Shown here in pieces: positions 44,052 through 52,670 of a DNA stretch of 64,000 nucleotides. Numbering within the stretch: position 1 is the stretch's first letter; the number at the start of each line of letters is the position of its first letter. The notes under the pieces were generated by a model. It searched no databases, was not told the DNA's origin, and was given only the letters and a program-made list of their open reading frames with translations. The translations under genes and the position numbers were made by a program. The DNA comes from an uncultured Lachnospiraceae bacterium. Its GTDB lineage: Bacteria; Bacillota; Clostridia; Lachnospirales; Lachnospiraceae. The DNA lies in NCBI GenBank assembly GCA_902476645.1, contig CABSEG010000006.1:15047-79046 (forward strand). The letters run 5' to 3'.

Positions 44052-45278
44052 TCACAAATAAAATACCGTGTCTCCTCCTATAAACAGCAAATCTTCCCCA
44101 TGATCATCCATCATATGAAGTCGAAATTGAACTTTTGAACCAGCCCATCTCTTAAGATTTAAATTATCGAATACAAATACGCCGTTCTCATCTACCTTAA
44201 CCTTTTCTCCGCCTACGCCCATTGACAGACAACACAGCTCTACATAGACACCTTTCATTGCGCGCCCTACACGCCCTACAATTCGCTTCGTATTTTTATT
44301 GATCTTTTTCGTGTTGGAGGGTTTTATAAGCTTGACTGTGCAGTCCAGATTTTGGAAGCGCGTCTGCTCCTTGAGCCATTGTTTTCTTGCTTTTCCCTTC
44401 TTAAAAAATCTGGCTGGCAGCTTTTGTCGGATTTCCTTTTCGGTTAGGCGATTATTACGGATACTGAGCGATAAAGACGACCAGGTCAGCTTTTTAAAAT
44501 TTTTTAAATTTGGCAGTTTTTTAATTTTGTTATGGCTGATATCAAGTTTTTCCAGTTTTTTCAATCGTTTGATCTCATTTACTGAGGTTAACTTATTTCC
44601 CCCTATCTCTAACACACTTAAATTTGTTAATTTTCCGATTCCCTTTACAGAAGCAAGCTTATTTCCCCCCGCATCTAAGGTAGTTAGATTTACCAAGTTC
44701 TCAATCCCGTTCAAGCTTTTCAATTTATTGTTATATATCGATAATGTGGTTATATTTGTGAGATTTGCAAGCGGTTTTAAGCTGGAAATTTTATTGTCTA
44801 CTACGTTCAAATACATTAAATTCTTCAGATTTTCAATTCCTCTCAAACTTGTCAATTGACAGGACTCAACCATAAGGGATTGTAAGTTTGTTAAACTTTT
44901 CAGTGGTTTTAAAGACTTTACTTTATTATAAGGTATATCTAATTCTTCTAACTTGTAAAGGCTTTCCACCCCCTTGAGGCTCCTTAGTTCTTTAGACATG
45001 ATGCACAGTCGCTCTAACTGGCTTAGATTTCCAATTCCCTTAAGACTCCTGATATCACCTCCGACATCCAGTTCCTCAAGGCTTTCTGCTTCCAGCCTGG
45101 TAAATGTTTCATTAGACTTCTTTCCCATCCTCTTTAAGATTCCTTTGTACAAGGCTTCGTCAGGTATCCCACTCTCATCATTTCTGATAATGTCCGATTC
45201 TGCGGCCCGGACTGCCACAGATGGCATCGCAAGCATACACAAACATACGATCCATAATATCCATATTTTCTTTATCAT
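44052..45278 (-). CDS. secreted leucine-rich-repeat protein, intact paralogue
   Basis: 408 residues from ATG 45278 (GGAGG seven bases upstream; a further in-frame ATG lies before that site). Signal peptide: KKIWILWIVCLCMLAMPSVAVRA, likely cut after VRA. About nine to ten 22-residue internalin/SDS22-like repeats run from about 75 to 275 (LKGIGNLSQLERL, SLKPLKSLTNLQSL, KSLNGIENLVNLTTL). The C-terminal ~85 residues form an Ig-like domain (RIVGRVGRAMKGVYVELCC, VDENGVFVFDNLNL). No LPXTG or membrane anchor is visible, so it is probably released or held non-covalently. It shares domain order and many residues with the decayed gene at 5288-6343. Confidence 0.88.
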   Translation of the reverse strand: MIKKIWILWIVCLCMLAMPSVAVRAAESDIIRNDESGIPDEALYKGILKRMGKKSNETFTRLEAESLEELDVGGDIRSLKGIGNLSQLERLCIMSKELRSLKGVESLYKLEELDIPYNKVKSLKPLKSLTNLQSLMVESCQLTSLRGIENLKNLMYLNVVDNKISSLKPLANLTNITTLSIYNNKLKSLNGIENLVNLTTLDAGGNKLASVKGIGKLTNLSVLEIGGNKLTSVNEIKRLKKLEKLDISHNKIKKLPNLKNFKKLTWSSLSLSIRNNRLTEKEIRQKLPARFFKKGKARKQWLKEQTRFQNLDCTVKLIKPSNTKKINKNTKRIVGRVGRAMKGVYVELCCLSMGVGGEKVKVDENGVFVFDNLNLKRWAGSKVQFRLHMMDDHGEDLLFIGGDTVFYL

Positions 45279-45293
45279 ATTTTTGTCCTCCAT

Positions 45294-46110
45294 GACAAAC
45301 CAGCCCGTAAAAGAAATATATGGACTTCTTTCACAAGCAATCCTTTTATAAAAAATAGATTAGATATCCGTTTCATTACACCTCTCAAATGAGATAGCAG
45401 TTTCTCTACATGTTTACATCTTTCTCATCAATATTCGCATTATTAATAACCGTACCGCTATATCCGTTTGCATTCATATACTTTTTTAGATTGATGACTT
45501 TAAAGTTTGCTGCAGATTTAATTTTCTTTCATTTACCAGTCTCCCATACTTTGAATTTGCCGAGAATAATTAAAGTGTTTTCCAAAGTCTAAAGCAATTC
45601 ATTTTTTTCACAAAGATAAGCGCTTTAATAAACTATCCATTATTCTCAAATAAAATTATCTCTTTTCCACTCTCTCCCCCCTTTCCCAAATTCCGTACTA
45701 TATTTTATCTAATTTTAATTATATACAAACAATTTACTATTGTCAAACTGTTTTTTTCTTAATAATTCAATATTATTTCAATTTTTTAAGAATAGCGCAA
45801 ACCTTCATTGTATTTTAAAAAGCTTCAAAAATACACCTATTATTTTATCAAAAATAACTCTGATCCTTCTTATGATATTTTTGTCGTTTTCTATTATTAA
45901 AATCCTTACGATCCTTATAAATACTATGTTTTATAACTCCAATATTGATCTATGTCCCTTTTTTCCCAGAAACATTTATCGAAAATTCCTTTATATTTTC
46001 TTATTATTATAATATTAACAATTTATATATATTTTAAAAATCAACCTTCATTAGATTCTGAATACTCAAATTAATCTGCAGCCACCCTAAATGATGCTTT
46101 GCACTGTCCA
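45294..46110. other. AT-rich gene-free stretch
   Basis: About 800 bases of markedly lower GC than the rest of the window, with many A/T runs. Open frames at 45410-45592 and 45740-46012 on the plus strand have no ribosome binding site and give low-complexity Ile/Leu/Phe/Asn strings typical of AT-rich noise. The left end should hold the promoter of the LRR gene; no clear pair of boxes was found. Nothing else is recognised. Confidence 0.6.
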
Positions 46111-46114
46111 TTAG

Positions 46115-46165
46115 AAAAAAGGAAGCAGCCAAAGGGATATCTCCCCTCCGGCTGCTTCCTTTTTT
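46115..46165 (-). terminator. terminator of the 2-hydroxyacid dehydrogenase gene
   Basis: A 16-bp stem AAAAAAGGAAGCAGCC / GGCTGCTTCCTTTTTT with a 19-base loop, directly after the stop codon at 46166. It has T runs on both strands. Confidence 0.9.
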
Positions 46166-47125
46166 CTAAAATTCCACCACGTTTCTGGGTTTCCCCCTGA
46201 GAAACGCTTCAATATTTTTATAGACCTCCTGCATCAGGCGCTCCCTGGTCTCCACGGGCGCCCATGCGATATGTGGAGTGATAATCAGCTTTCTGCTATC
46301 CTGAATGCGAAGCAGAGGATGATCCGCTCTCATAGGCTCGTCTGTCAGCACATCCAGCGCCGCCCCCGCGATTACGCCCTTTTCCAGAGCATCTGCCAGG
46401 GCCGTCTCATCCACCAGGGCCCCTCTGGCCACGTTCACCAGAATGGCCTCCGGCTTCATCTTCGCAAATGCCTCCGCATTCATCATGCCCTCTGTCACAG
46501 GCATCAGAGGCGCATGGAGAGAGACGATGTCGCTGGTGCGCAGCAGCGTATCCAAGTCCACCAAGGGGTAAGGTTGGCCAACATTTCTTCCCGTGGTGGA
46601 AGTATACTGAACCTCACATCCGAAAGCAGTCGCAATCTCTGCTACCCGGCGCCCAATGGCGCCCATTCCCACGATTCCCCAGCGCTTGCCTTTCAGCTCG
46701 AAGAACTTCTCTTCAAAATGAGAAAATGTGAGACACTTACAGTAACCGCCCTCTTTTACAAATCGGTCATAATAATTCAATTTATGAAGAATATAGAAGA
46801 GCAGAGCAAACGTGTGCTGCGCCACCGCATCGGTGGAGTATCCCGCCACGTTCGCCACCGTGATGTTCTTCTTTTTTACAAAATCCCAATGGATGTTGTT
46901 GGTTCCCGTTGCCGTCACCGCAATCAGCTTCAGGTTCCCTGCTTCTTTCAGGGTTTCCCCATTCATGGGAATCTTATTGACAACCACCACATCGGCCTTT
47001 TTGACCCGTTCTGCCGCCTCACTTAGGGTAGAACGGGGATATGTGGTCACATGTCCCAGGCTGGAGAAATTAGATAAATCCAAATCTTCCCCCAGAGAGG
47101 CCGCCTCCAAAAATACAATTTCCAT
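46166..47125 (-). CDS. D-2-hydroxyacid dehydrogenase (glycerate dehydrogenase-like)
   Basis: 319 residues. The split substrate-binding domain (ends of the chain) encloses an NAD-binding Rossmann fold with KRWGIVGMGAIGRRVAEIA at about 145-165. Catalytic Arg lies in VNVARGALVDE, Glu in LDVLTDEPM and His in ITPHIAWAPVETR. The YSTDAVAQHTFALLF block is the one found in glycerate/hydroxypyruvate reductases, so this subfamily is favoured, but the exact 2-keto acid is not certain. It lies one base after the pgi stop codon, so it is co-transcribed with glucose-6-phosphate isomerase. Confidence 0.9.
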   Translation of the reverse strand: MEIVFLEAASLGEDLDLSNFSSLGHVTTYPRSTLSEAAERVKKADVVVVNKIPMNGETLKEAGNLKLIAVTATGTNNIHWDFVKKKNITVANVAGYSTDAVAQHTFALLFYILHKLNYYDRFVKEGGYCKCLTFSHFEEKFFELKGKRWGIVGMGAIGRRVAEIATAFGCEVQYTSTTGRNVGQPYPLVDLDTLLRTSDIVSLHAPLMPVTEGMMNAEAFAKMKPEAILVNVARGALVDETALADALEKGVIAGAALDVLTDEPMRADHPLLRIQDSRKLIITPHIAWAPVETRERLMQEVYKNIEAFLRGKPRNVVEF

Positions 47126-47126
47126 C

Positions 47127-48476
47127 TTACAGCCTCTTTAACAGCTCTTCCCGCTCTTTTTCATAGCCTGGTTTACCAAGCAGCGCAAACATATTCTTTT
47201 TATAGCTTTCCACTCCCGGCTGGTTGAAGGGATTAACACCCAAAACATATCCGCTGACACCACACGCAAATTCAAAGAAATAAAACAGCTCACCTAGAGA
47301 ATGCTCATCCTGCTTTGGAATCGTTACCATCAGATTGGGAACGTTTCCGTCTGTGTGCGCCAGGATCGTACCGTTCATAGCACTCTTATTGACAAAATCC
47401 ACCGTCTTTCCGGCCAAATAATTCAAGCCATCCAGATCTACAGGCTCCTCCTGGATCGTAATCTCACACTGAGACTCCTCCACATTCAAAACCGTTTCAA
47501 ACATAATACGGGCGCCGTCCTGGATAAACTGACCCATGGAATGCAGGTCTGTCGTCAGATCTACTGCTGCAGGGAAGATTCCCTTCTGGTCCTTTCCTTC
47601 TGACTCCCCGTATAATTGTTTCCACCACTCGGATACATAATGCAGGCTTGGCTCATAATTGGCCAGCACCTCCACGGTTTTACCCTTTCTGAGAAGGATA
47701 TTGCGGACTGCCGCATACTGCAGGGCATCGTTTTCCTCAAAATCCAATTCCAGCGCACGCTTTCTGCCTGCTGCCGCACCTTCCATCAGCTTGGTAATGT
47801 CAGCTCCGCTGACTGCGATTGGCAGAAGCCCAACGGCTGTGAGTACGGAGAAACGACCTCCCACATCGTCCGGCACGACAAAGCTCTCATAGCCTTCCTC
47901 TGTCGCCAGATTTTTCAAAGCTCCTCTTGCCTTGTCCGTGGTCGCATAAATTCTCTTAGCCGCCTCTTCCTTGCCATACTTCTTCTCCAGCATTTCCTTA
48001 AAGATACGGAATGCAATGGCAGGCTCGGTTGTAGTACCTGATTTGGAAATGATGTTTACAGAAAAATCCCTGTCTCCAATGACGTCGATCAGATGTCTGA
48101 TATAGGTGCTGCTGATACTATTTCCAACATAGTAGATCTCCGGTGTCTTGCGAATTTCTTTTGAAACCATATTGTAGAAATTATGACGCAGAAATTCGAT
48201 GGCCGCTCTGGCTCCGAGATAAGAACCGCCGATTCCGATCACCAGCAGTACTTCACTGTCCTCTTGAATCTTCTGCGCAGCTTTCTGAATCCTTTCAAAC
48301 TCCTCTTTATCATAGTTCACCGGCAGATCAATCCAGCCCAGAAAGTCGTTGCCTGCGCCGCTTCTGTTTACCAACTCCTCCTTGGCTGCAGCCACGATCT
48401 TTTTCATGGACGCAATCTCCTCTGCCCCGATGACGCCGGTTGCTTTTGAATAGTCAAACGATACTTTATTTCCCAT
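47127..48476 (-). CDS. pgi: glucose-6-phosphate isomerase
   Basis: 449 residues from ATG 48476 (AAGGAG 10 bases upstream; the frame runs 10 codons further). Complete sugar isomerase (SIS) repeats are present: VIGIGGSYLGARAAIEFL, ISKSGTTTEPAIAFRIF and the family signature DDVGGRFSVLTAVGLLPIAV. The C-terminal GVNPFNQPGVESYKKNMF is diagnostic of the Firmicute form. It interconverts glucose and fructose 6-phosphate in glycolysis. No promoter was confidently found in the 105 bases upstream. Confidence 0.97.
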   Translation of the reverse strand: MGNKVSFDYSKATGVIGAEEIASMKKIVAAAKEELVNRSGAGNDFLGWIDLPVNYDKEEFERIQKAAQKIQEDSEVLLVIGIGGSYLGARAAIEFLRHNFYNMVSKEIRKTPEIYYVGNSISSTYIRHLIDVIGDRDFSVNIISKSGTTTEPAIAFRIFKEMLEKKYGKEEAAKRIYATTDKARGALKNLATEEGYESFVVPDDVGGRFSVLTAVGLLPIAVSGADITKLMEGAAAGRKRALELDFEENDALQYAAVRNILLRKGKTVEVLANYEPSLHYVSEWWKQLYGESEGKDQKGIFPAAVDLTTDLHSMGQFIQDGARIMFETVLNVEESQCEITIQEEPVDLDGLNYLAGKTVDFVNKSAMNGTILAHTDGNVPNLMVTIPKQDEHSLGELFYFFEFACGVSGYVLGVNPFNQPGVESYKKNMFALLGKPGYEKEREELLKRL

Positions 48477-48580
48477 GTGATCCGCTCTCCTTACTTGTGT
48501 ATTCAAGCGTTTCCGGGCTCATCAGGATGTGTCCGGCACCGCCTGTTTCTCCATAATTTTACCAAAGTTACCCTGGGTTA

Positions 48581-49424
48581 TCAAGATAAAAATTCCTTGA
48601 GCACCTCCCTTATAATCCGTTCCTGCTCCTCTGGATCCATCTGTTTTAAAATCTGAGCTTTGCGCTCCCTTTCCCCGTCAGAAGAGGCCGCAGACTCACT
48701 GATACCTTCTTTTAGTCTGGCCAGATTTTCCTTTAGCTCCAGCTTGTCCTTTTGTGCCTGAGTAGCAGTCGCCTTTGCCCGTTTTCTCTTGGACAGCCCC
48801 TTTGTTTTTTGTGGGCTGACTGGCGAATTGGAACTTTCTGCCCCAGAGGCAACGGTGGCCAGAGGGGTTGCCTTTCCCTCCGCTCCGGTGCGAAAGGCCT
48901 GCTGATCCTCCACATGGTAATTCCTGGGTACCCCTGTATTGCAAAGGAGGTTTTCCAGTCCTGTCATTAGGTACTTTCGCTTATATCCGATGTCTGTAAG
49001 CCCGTACACTCCTGCCAGAAACAAGCCGCAAATGGCCACGGCCCAAAGATAATTCTGCCTTACGGCTCCTGCGTATCCGTATATCCCAAGGGTAATATAG
49101 GCTCCGATTCCCAATGCCGCGCAAAGGAAAAATGCCGCTGCCCCAAGCCTCCTCCACTGATGCAGATTCATCCCCAGTTTTCGGTATTCCATCAAGCTTT
49201 TTTTTACAAACACAGATACATTGGACATCCCCTCATTCATCCTCTGGTATCCTCCAAACTTCTGCCGAAGCTGTTTCATAAACTTTCCTCTGGGTGCGCC
49301 GGTATGCTCCATATCCCGTAGAAGCCTCACATAAAAGGAATAGAGCAGCACCTGGCTAATCGCCCCCAAGACACGCCGCCATTGCGTAGAATAACACGTT
49401 TTGCTCTGCAATGAATTGCACCAT
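48581..49424 (-). CDS. membrane protein of unknown function, apparent frameshift near the start
   Basis: The main frame encodes two membrane helices (LGAAAFFLCAALGIGAYITL, LWAVAICGLFLAGVYGL) and a long Lys/Glu/Ser-rich cytosolic tail ending DPEEQERIIREVLKEFL. Its upstream codons have no ribosome site. In another frame, AAAGGGGG precedes ATG 49424, which encodes MVQFIAEQNVLFYAMAACLG, a credible membrane N-terminus that stops a few codons after five G at 49363-49367. Removing one G joins it to AISQVLLYSFYVRLLRDMEH. So either the copy is frameshifted, or the tract slips, or the sequence has an error there. No family is recognised. Confidence 0.6.
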
Positions 49425-49575
49425 AATGATCCCCCTTTTGAGATAAAAATTCGCCTCGGAACTGCTTGCCCGATTTGTAGCGCCATTATAGCCCACATTT
49501 TTTCGTTTGCAAAGTAAAATCGTTCGACAAAAGAGGCCCTGAGATGGCCATTTTACAGGGTTTTTCTGGATGAAC

Positions 49576-50289
49576 CTAGCCTTCAGAATGACCTAGAACC
49601 TCCATCATATTCTCAACCAGGCGGACACAATGTTCCGCTGCCTGACGCTCAAAAGTGGGATAGTCCATGGATGCGCTGTCATCCGCTTTATCCGATATGG
49701 CACGGAGCACCACAAAAGGCACCTGATTGAGATAAGCTGTCTGGGCAATGGCTGCTCCCTCCATTTCCGTACAGTATCCCCCAAACCTATAGGCAATCCT
49801 CTCCTTTACCGCTCTTTCCGCCACAAATTGGTCTCCACTCACAATTCTTCCATAAAATACTTCAATCTCCGGGTTTACCCTTTTGCATACGTCTCCAGCT
49901 AACTTTGAAAGGCTTTCATCCGCCGCAAAAGAAAACACCTGCATCTGCGGGATCTGTCCCGGCTCATATCCAAAGGCCACTGCATCCATATCATGATGAA
50001 CCAGATCCTTAGAAATAACAATATCCCCAATATTGATTTCCGCCTGCAAGGAACCTGCAATTCCTGTATTAATCACTGCCTCCGCCTGAAAATCATCAAT
50101 CAGAATCTGGGTGCATACAGCGGCATTGACTTTTCCAATCCCACTTTTTACTACCACTGCTTTCTGTCCTTTTAATTCTCCTACACAAAATTCCATCCCG
50201 GCCTTCTTTACGATGTGTTCCGGATTCATGTCTTTTTTCAGGGCCTCCACTTCAATATCCATAGCACCAATAATTCCCACTGTATTCAT
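49576..50289 (-). CDS. mtnN: 5'-methylthioadenosine/S-adenosylhomocysteine nucleosidase
   Basis: 237 residues, normal length. The N-terminal VGIIGAMDIEVEALK carries the catalytic glutamate region. VVVKSGIGKVNAAVCTQIL binds the purine site, INTGIAGSLQ follows, and MEGAAIAQTAYLNQVPFVVLRAISDKAD contains the catalytic aspartate and ribose contacts. It hydrolyses MTA and SAH to adenine and the thioribose product, recycling methylation waste and feeding the LuxS route if present. GGAGAG lies before the ATG. It has its own promoter at 50358-50386. Confidence 0.95.
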   Translation of the reverse strand: MNTVGIIGAMDIEVEALKKDMNPEHIVKKAGMEFCVGELKGQKAVVVKSGIGKVNAAVCTQILIDDFQAEAVINTGIAGSLQAEINIGDIVISKDLVHHDMDAVAFGYEPGQIPQMQVFSFAADESLSKLAGDVCKRVNPEIEVFYGRIVSGDQFVAERAVKERIAYRFGGYCTEMEGAAIAQTAYLNQVPFVVLRAISDKADDSASMDYPTFERQAAEHCVRLVENMMEVLGHSEG

Positions 50290-50357
50290 ATGACAACTCT
50301 CCTATCTTTCTTTTATAAGGCTTCTTATACCACTTGTTTCCGTTTTTTACCTGTCTT

Positions 50358-50386
50358 AGTATACCAGACGCCCCATCCCGGCGCAA
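50358..50386 (-). promoter_or_regulatory. sigma-A promoter of mtnN
   Basis: Minus strand TTGCGC (50381-50386), 17-base spacer, TATACT (50358-50363) with TG at the extended -10 position. It diverges from the TSCPD promoter whose -35 box begins 16 bases away. Confidence 0.65.
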
Positions 50387-50401
50387 GGATACAAGAGGTA
50401 C

Positions 50402-50430
50402 TTGCTTTTTGGCGCTGGTCTGGTTATACT
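50402..50430 (+). promoter_or_regulatory. sigma-A promoter of the TSCPD gene
   Basis: TTGCTT (50402-50407), 17-base spacer, TATACT (50425-50430). Predicted start about 48 bases before the ATG at 50485. Confidence 0.65.
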
Positions 50431-50484
50431 TACTTGCGGAGGATTTCCTTCAGAAACATTCTGAACACTTAAGGAGGAATTAAA

Positions 50485-50727
50485 ATGACTACTTATAGAA
50501 CAAAGGGTGTATGCGCCCAGGCGATCTGCTTTGATCTGGACGGAGATATCATCAAACGAGTAGAATTTATCGGGGGCTGTTCCGGCAATACCCAGGGAGT
50601 GGCCAGGCTGGTAGAGGGGATGAAAGCGTCAGATGCCATTAAAAAGCTGGAAGGCATTCACTGTGGCCCTAAACCCACATCCTGTCCGGATCAGCTTGCA
50701 AAGGCGCTGCGCCAGGCTATAGAATAG
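50485..50727 (+). CDS. TSCPD-domain protein (TIGR03905 type)
   Basis: 80 residues. The domain is the whole protein: VEFIGGCSGNTQGVARLVEG, IKKLEGIHCGPKPTSCPDQL, with the eponymous T-S-C-P-D. The same domain ends some adenosylcobalamin-dependent ribonucleotide reductases, and stand-alone forms are common in Clostridia with unknown function. Three to four conserved cysteines suggest metal or redox use, which is inference. AGGAGG lies eight bases before the ATG. It is monocistronic with its own promoter and terminator. Confidence 0.9.
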   Translation: MTTYRTKGVCAQAICFDLDGDIIKRVEFIGGCSGNTQGVARLVEGMKASDAIKKLEGIHCGPKPTSCPDQLAKALRQAIE

Positions 50728-50738
50728 AAACATGAGCA

Positions 50739-50777
50739 TTCCCCTGCCTTTCATAGCAAGACAGGGGAACTTTTTTT
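50739..50777 (+). terminator. terminator of the TSCPD gene
   Basis: Stem TTCCCCTG / CAGGGGAA with a 15-base loop and a run of seven T. Confidence 0.85.
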
Positions 50778-50804
50778 CCTTTTAATAATAGCTCTTGTCC
50801 CGAC

Positions 50805-52421
50805 TTACCGGTCCCATTTATCACACAGGGATTGAATCTGTCCTGTAAACTTAGCCAAATCTTTGTTTGCTCCTCCTTCGTTATGACGAATTACCGTCAG
50901 AAGGCGCTGTCCCGCAGCCCAGAGTCTGGCATAAACCGTATTTCCCCTGGCTTGTTTCGGCGTATGAACCGATACCTGGCCCTTCACCACAGGCACAGGT
51001 TTCCCTGCCTGCAGGCACACATCCTTCCTGAGATCATACACTGTGCCGCTATAGGGCGCTTCTGCTTTCAGGCCGTATTCTGAACTTAACTTTTCTGCAA
51101 ACAGCGTGGTAACCTGATCCTCTCCATGTACCACAAAGATCCTCTTGGGCTTCTTTTGAAAACTGCCAATCCAGCGCAGCAGACCGCCTTGATCCGCATG
51201 GCTGCTGATTCCCTCCATTCTGAGAATTTCAGCCTTCACTTCAATTTCTTCTCCAAAGATCTTTACTTTTGTGGCCCCCTCCAGCAAGATGCGTCCCAGC
51301 GTGCCGCAGGCCTGATATCCTACAAACAGCACGGTGCACTCCGGTCTCCAGAGATTATGCTTTAAGTGATGTTTGATTCTGCCTGCCTCGCACATACCGC
51401 TGGCCGAGAGGATAACCTTAGGACGCTGGTCAAAATTAATCTGTTTAGACTCATCGCTGGTCACAGAAGTCTTCAATCCAGGAAATGAAATAGGGTTGAT
51501 CCCTTTTTGAACCAGTTCTAGTGCCTCCTCATCAAAGTCATCATACTGATGCTTCATAAAAATCCGTGTAGCCTCCACCGCTAAGGGACTGTCCACATAG
51601 ACCTCAAAATCCGCATGGCCCTGGATCCGTCTCTCTTCCTTAATTTTCCGGATGAAGTACAGCATCTCCTGGGTTCTGCCCACCGCAAAGGAGGGGATTA
51701 CTAAATTGCCGCCCCGATCCAGTGTTTTTTGTATCACATCTGCAAGCTGCCTTACATAATCCGGCTTCTCTCCGTGTTTTCTATCCCCGTATGTGGACTC
51801 CATCACCACGTAGTCAGCCTCGGACAGATACTGGGGATCCCGTATTAAAGGCTGGTCATCATTTCCGATGTCCCCGGAAAACACCACCTTTCTGGTCTCT
51901 TCCTCTTCCGTCAGCCACACTTCTATAGAAGATGAGCCCAGAAGATGGCCTGCGTCCACAAAGCGGACGCGGATGCCTGCCGAAATCTCCAGCACTTCCC
52001 CATAGGGGCAGCCCACAATACAGGAAATGGCTCCCAGTGCGTCCTCCATATCATATAAAGGTACCATTTCCTCTCTGCCCGCTCTCTTCCCCTTTCGGTT
52101 TCTCCACTCTGCCTCAAACATCTGAATATGCGCACTATCTTTTAGCATAATATTACATAAATCCTGCGCCGCATCTGTGGCATAGATGATCCCACGAAAT
52201 CCCTGCTGGTATAATAACGGAAGTTTGCCGGAATGATCGATATGGGCATGGGTCAGTAAAACCATGTCAATCTCACTGGCAGATACGGGAATCTCCTGGT
52301 TCTCATACTCATCCGGCCCCTGTTCCAGACCACAATCAATCAGGATCCTTTTACCACAAGCTTCTAAATAAAAGCAGCTGCCGGTTACCTCATGCGTGGC
52401 CCCTAAAAATGTCAGCCTCAT
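50805..52421 (-). CDS. MBL-fold beta-CASP RNA-processing nuclease
   Basis: 538 residues from ATG 52421 (AGGAGG seven bases upstream; an ATG six bases earlier is too close). Metal motifs of the metallo-beta-lactamase fold are seen: THAHIDHSGKLP (motif 2), DAGHLLGSSSIEV (motif 3) and FSGDIGNDDQP (motif 4). The beta-CASP insert follows with NLVIPSFAVGRTQEMLYFI, and ILSASGMCEAGRIKHHLKHN and GISSHADQGGLLRWI near the end. This is the CPSF/YSH1-type nuclease group, acting on RNA. The C-terminal ~80 residues are an extra domain of unknown role. It is divergent from murG. Confidence 0.92.
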   Translation of the reverse strand: MRLTFLGATHEVTGSCFYLEACGKRILIDCGLEQGPDEYENQEIPVSASEIDMVLLTHAHIDHSGKLPLLYQQGFRGIIYATDAAQDLCNIMLKDSAHIQMFEAEWRNRKGKRAGREEMVPLYDMEDALGAISCIVGCPYGEVLEISAGIRVRFVDAGHLLGSSSIEVWLTEEEETRKVVFSGDIGNDDQPLIRDPQYLSEADYVVMESTYGDRKHGEKPDYVRQLADVIQKTLDRGGNLVIPSFAVGRTQEMLYFIRKIKEERRIQGHADFEVYVDSPLAVEATRIFMKHQYDDFDEEALELVQKGINPISFPGLKTSVTSDESKQINFDQRPKVILSASGMCEAGRIKHHLKHNLWRPECTVLFVGYQACGTLGRILLEGATKVKIFGEEIEVKAEILRMEGISSHADQGGLLRWIGSFQKKPKRIFVVHGEDQVTTLFAEKLSSEYGLKAEAPYSGTVYDLRKDVCLQAGKPVPVVKGQVSVHTPKQARGNTVYARLWAAGQRLLTVIRHNEGGANKDLAKFTGQIQSLCDKWDR

Positions 52422-52548
52422 AGCCATCCCTCCTCTTGAATCCGAAATTTATTTGGTATCTCTTTTTATTATACGATACCATATTCCATAGAGACAGCCC
52501 CTTTTTCTTATTTTTTTCGTTTTCCTGCACAAAAAGTAAAGTCAGTTC

Positions 52549-52576
52549 TTGACTTTTTTCGATAAAAGTATAAGAT
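52549..52576 (+). promoter_or_regulatory. possible sigma-A promoter of murG
   Basis: TTGACT (52549-52554), 16-base spacer, TAAGAT (52571-52576). The leader would be about 88 bases, with no structure that I recognise. Confidence 0.5.
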
Positions 52577-52670
52577 GTAACTAGAGCGTGACGAAATCTT
52601 TTTTTACCACTCTGCACGCTGCAACACGTGGCGAATCTGCCACATCCAGAATATCCTACGGAGGCAATCT

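Noticed and set aside
45410..46012. Two plus-strand open frames in the AT-rich stretch
   Set aside because: No ribosome sites, low-complexity hydrophobic translation and no homology recognised.
49505..49575. Terminator after mtnN
   Set aside because: The CCCTG/CAGGG pairing is only five bases with a long loop, and the tail is poor on the minus strand.
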